Positions 62,001 through 64,000 of a DNA stretch of 64,000 nt are shown here, piece by piece. The stretch is taken from assembly GCA_037501455.1 (NCBI GenBank), contig CM074855.1, forward strand, positions 55,931,001 to 55,995,000, read 5' to 3'. This DNA is from Lantana camara. Lineage: Eukaryota; Streptophyta; Magnoliopsida; Lamiales; Verbenaceae. Made by a program: the position numbers and the translations under genes. Position 1 is the first letter of the stretch; each line of letters begins with the position of its first letter. The notes under the pieces were generated by a model. The model saw only the letters and a list, made by a program, of their open reading frames with translations. It did no database searches and was not told the DNA's origin.

Positions 62001-64000
62001 TAAATTGAGATTCAGTGAAACCTAGGTGTCTATTCGTAAAGGGCGAAGTATGATTATCCGATAACAAGGTGTTCATCGGATATTTCGAAACAACGAGTGT
62101 CATCGCTTCAAAAGTATTAATTCTTAAAATTAGGATATATAAATGCATAGGAAGGAGAAATAACTTAAAAACATTTCATAAAGATGAAATCTCTACATAT
62201 ATTGTTAGAAACACTTGTAATTACGAGAAAGTGATTAAATATTTCGGGAAAACATAAGTTCAAATTTGATCCCAACTTAATATTACAATGTATTAAATCA
62301 TAAGTCGAATAATGAAGAACGAGAGGGTCATTATTTCTGAAGTATCAGTTCGTAAAATTGATGTACTGAAAACAGAAATTGAAGTATTGTTGCATTTAAC
62401 ATAGAGTTTGAATATTCGAAAATAAGGTGTTCCAACACAATACGATTATTGGAGCCTTAAATTGAGATTAAGTGAAACCTAGGTGTTTATTCGTAAAGGG
62501 CGAAGTATGATTATCCGATAACAAGGTGTTCATCGGATATTTCGAAATAACGAGTGTCATTGCTACAAAAGTATTAATTCGTAAAATTGGGATATGTATA
62601 TGCATAATAAGGAGAAATAACTTAAAAACATTTCATAACGATGAAATTTCTACATATATTGTTAGAAACACTTGTAATTACGAGAAAGTGATTAAATATT
62701 TAGGGAAAACACAAGTTCAAATTTGATCCCAACTTAATATTACAATGTATTAAATCATAAATCGAATAACGAAGAACGAGAGCGTCATTATTTATGAAGT
62801 ACCTGTTCGTAAAATTGAAGTACTGAAAACAAAAATTGAAGTATTGTTGCATTTAACATAGAGTATGAATATTCGAAAAAAAGATGTTCCAACACAATAC
62901 GATTATTGGAGCATTAAATTGAGATTCAGTGAAACCTAGGTGTCTATTCGTAAAGGGCAAACTATGATTATCCGGTAACAAGGTGTTCATCAGATATTTC
63001 GAAACAACGAGTGTCATCGCTTCAAAAGTATTAATTCGTAAAATTAGGATATATAAATGCATAGGAAGGAGAAATAACTTAAAAACATTTCATAAAGGTA
63101 AAATCTCTACATATATTGTTAGAAACACTTGTAATTACGAGAAAGTGATTAAATATTTCGGGAAAACATAAGTTCAAATTTGATCCCAACTTAATATTAC
63201 AATGTATTAAATCATAAGTCGAATAATGAAGAACGAGAGGGTCATTATTTCTGAAGTATCAGTTCGTAAAATTGATGTACTGAAAACAGAAATTGAAGTA
63301 CTGTTGCATTTAACATAGAGTTTGAATATTCGAAAATAAGGTGTTCCAACACAATACGATTATTGGAGCCTTAAATTGAGATTCAGTAAAACCTAGGTGT
63401 CTATTCGTAAAAGGCGAAGTATGATTATCCGATAACAAGGTGTTCATCGGATATTTCGAAATAACGAGTGTCATTGCTACAAAAGTATTAATTCGTAAAA
63501 TTGGGACATGTATATGCATAATAAGGAGAAATAACTTAAAAACATTTCATAAAGATGAAATCTCTACATATATTGTTAGAAACACTAGTAATTACGAGAA
63601 AGTGATTAAATATTTTGGGAAAACACAAGTTCAAATTTGATCCTAACATAATATTACACTGTATTAAATCATAAATCGAATAACGAAGAACGAGAGCGTC
63701 ATTATTTATGAAGTACCAGTTCGTAAAATTGAAGTACTGAAAACAAAAATTGAAGTATTGTTGCATTTAACATAGAGTATGAATATTCGAAAATAAGGTG
63801 TTCCAACATAATACGATTATTGAAGCCTTAAATTGAGATTCAGTGAAACCTAGGTGTCTATTCGTAAAGGGCGAAGTATGATTATCCGATAACAAGGTGT
63901 TCGTCGGATATTTCGAAACAACGAGTGTCATCGCTTCAAAAGTATTAATTCGTAAAATTAGGATATATAAATGCGTAGGAAGGAGAAATAACTTAAAAAC
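59007..64000 (+). repeat. 457-bp satellite array, block 6
   Basis: About 10.9 monomers, running off the right edge. A and B monomer types alternate regularly (914-bp period) from 59348. One monomer is 436 bp because 21 bp is lost near 60087-60100, between two copies of AAATTGAAGTA. No gene is seen. Confidence 0.97.
59348..63896 (+). repeat. A/B dimeric higher-order repeat tract
   Basis: A-type monomers (ATATATAAATGCATAGGAAGG) begin at 59348, 60241, 61155, 62069 and 62983; B-type (ATATGTATATGCATAATAAGG) begin at 59805, 60698, 61612, 62526 and 63440. The 914-bp alternation also occurs at 26639-29650 and 3422-5250. Confidence 0.8.

Overview
This window is non-genic plant heterochromatin, most likely from a flowering plant. 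It is a megasatellite-type tandem array with a 457-bp monomer into which five Ty3/gypsy-type LTR retrotransposon units have inserted. No host gene, tRNA, rRNA or CRISPR was found. The plant assignment rests on an intact chromodomain-bearing Ty3/gypsy polyprotein of the Tekay/Del kind, primer-binding sites matching initiator-methionine tRNA (TGGTATCAGAGC), very long LTRs, and solo LTRs. I cannot name the species.

Layout: satellite 1-7050; element 1 (8,137 bp, minus strand, non-autonomous, LTRs 2,802 bp) 7051-15187; satellite 15188-21350; element 2 (solo LTR, 2,726 bp, plus) 21351-24076; satellite 24077-29650; element 3 (10,029 bp, minus, intact autonomous chromovirus, LTRs 2,582 bp) 29651-39679; satellite 39680-42565; element 4 (11,248 bp, plus, non-autonomous, LTRs 4,033 bp) 42566-53813; satellite 53814-54902; element 5 (solo LTR, 4,104 bp, minus) 54903-59006; satellite 59007-64000. 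Satellite is about 27.8 kb (some 60 monomers) and retroelements about 36.2 kb. Every insertion has a perfect 5-bp target-site duplication, and the satellite phase continues exactly across each insertion, so the boundaries are base-accurate.

Satellite organisation is layered. The 457-bp monomer looks like an old dimer of about 228-bp units. Monomers alternate in A/B pairs (914 bp) in several tracts. A five-monomer higher-order unit of 2,287 bp is repeated at 16591-21164. A block of about 3 kb is present twice (24.6-27.7 kb, and 40.1-42.6 plus 53.8-54.5 kb).

The three complete elements have LTR pairs of equal length that differ by only about 5, 5 and 9 substitutions, so all are recent. Only element 3 encodes a full polyprotein (1,526 aa). 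Elements 1 and 4 lack one. Element 1 keeps a decayed integrase remnant, and elements 1 and 4 share a 3' non-coding module.

The most interesting signals are non-coding. (i) An array of short hairpins upstream of the polypurine tract is shared by elements 1 and 4, with stems that covary between copies. (ii) Each LTR family carries clusters of short palindromes whose arms covary. (iii) A stem-loop with conserved stem and variable loop lies about 425-480 bp from the 3' end of four LTR families. (iv) A 79-bp block is conserved without gaps among otherwise diverged LTRs. Together these suggest that structured RNA or DNA elements are maintained across autonomous and non-autonomous members, possibly as cis signals for mobilisation in trans.
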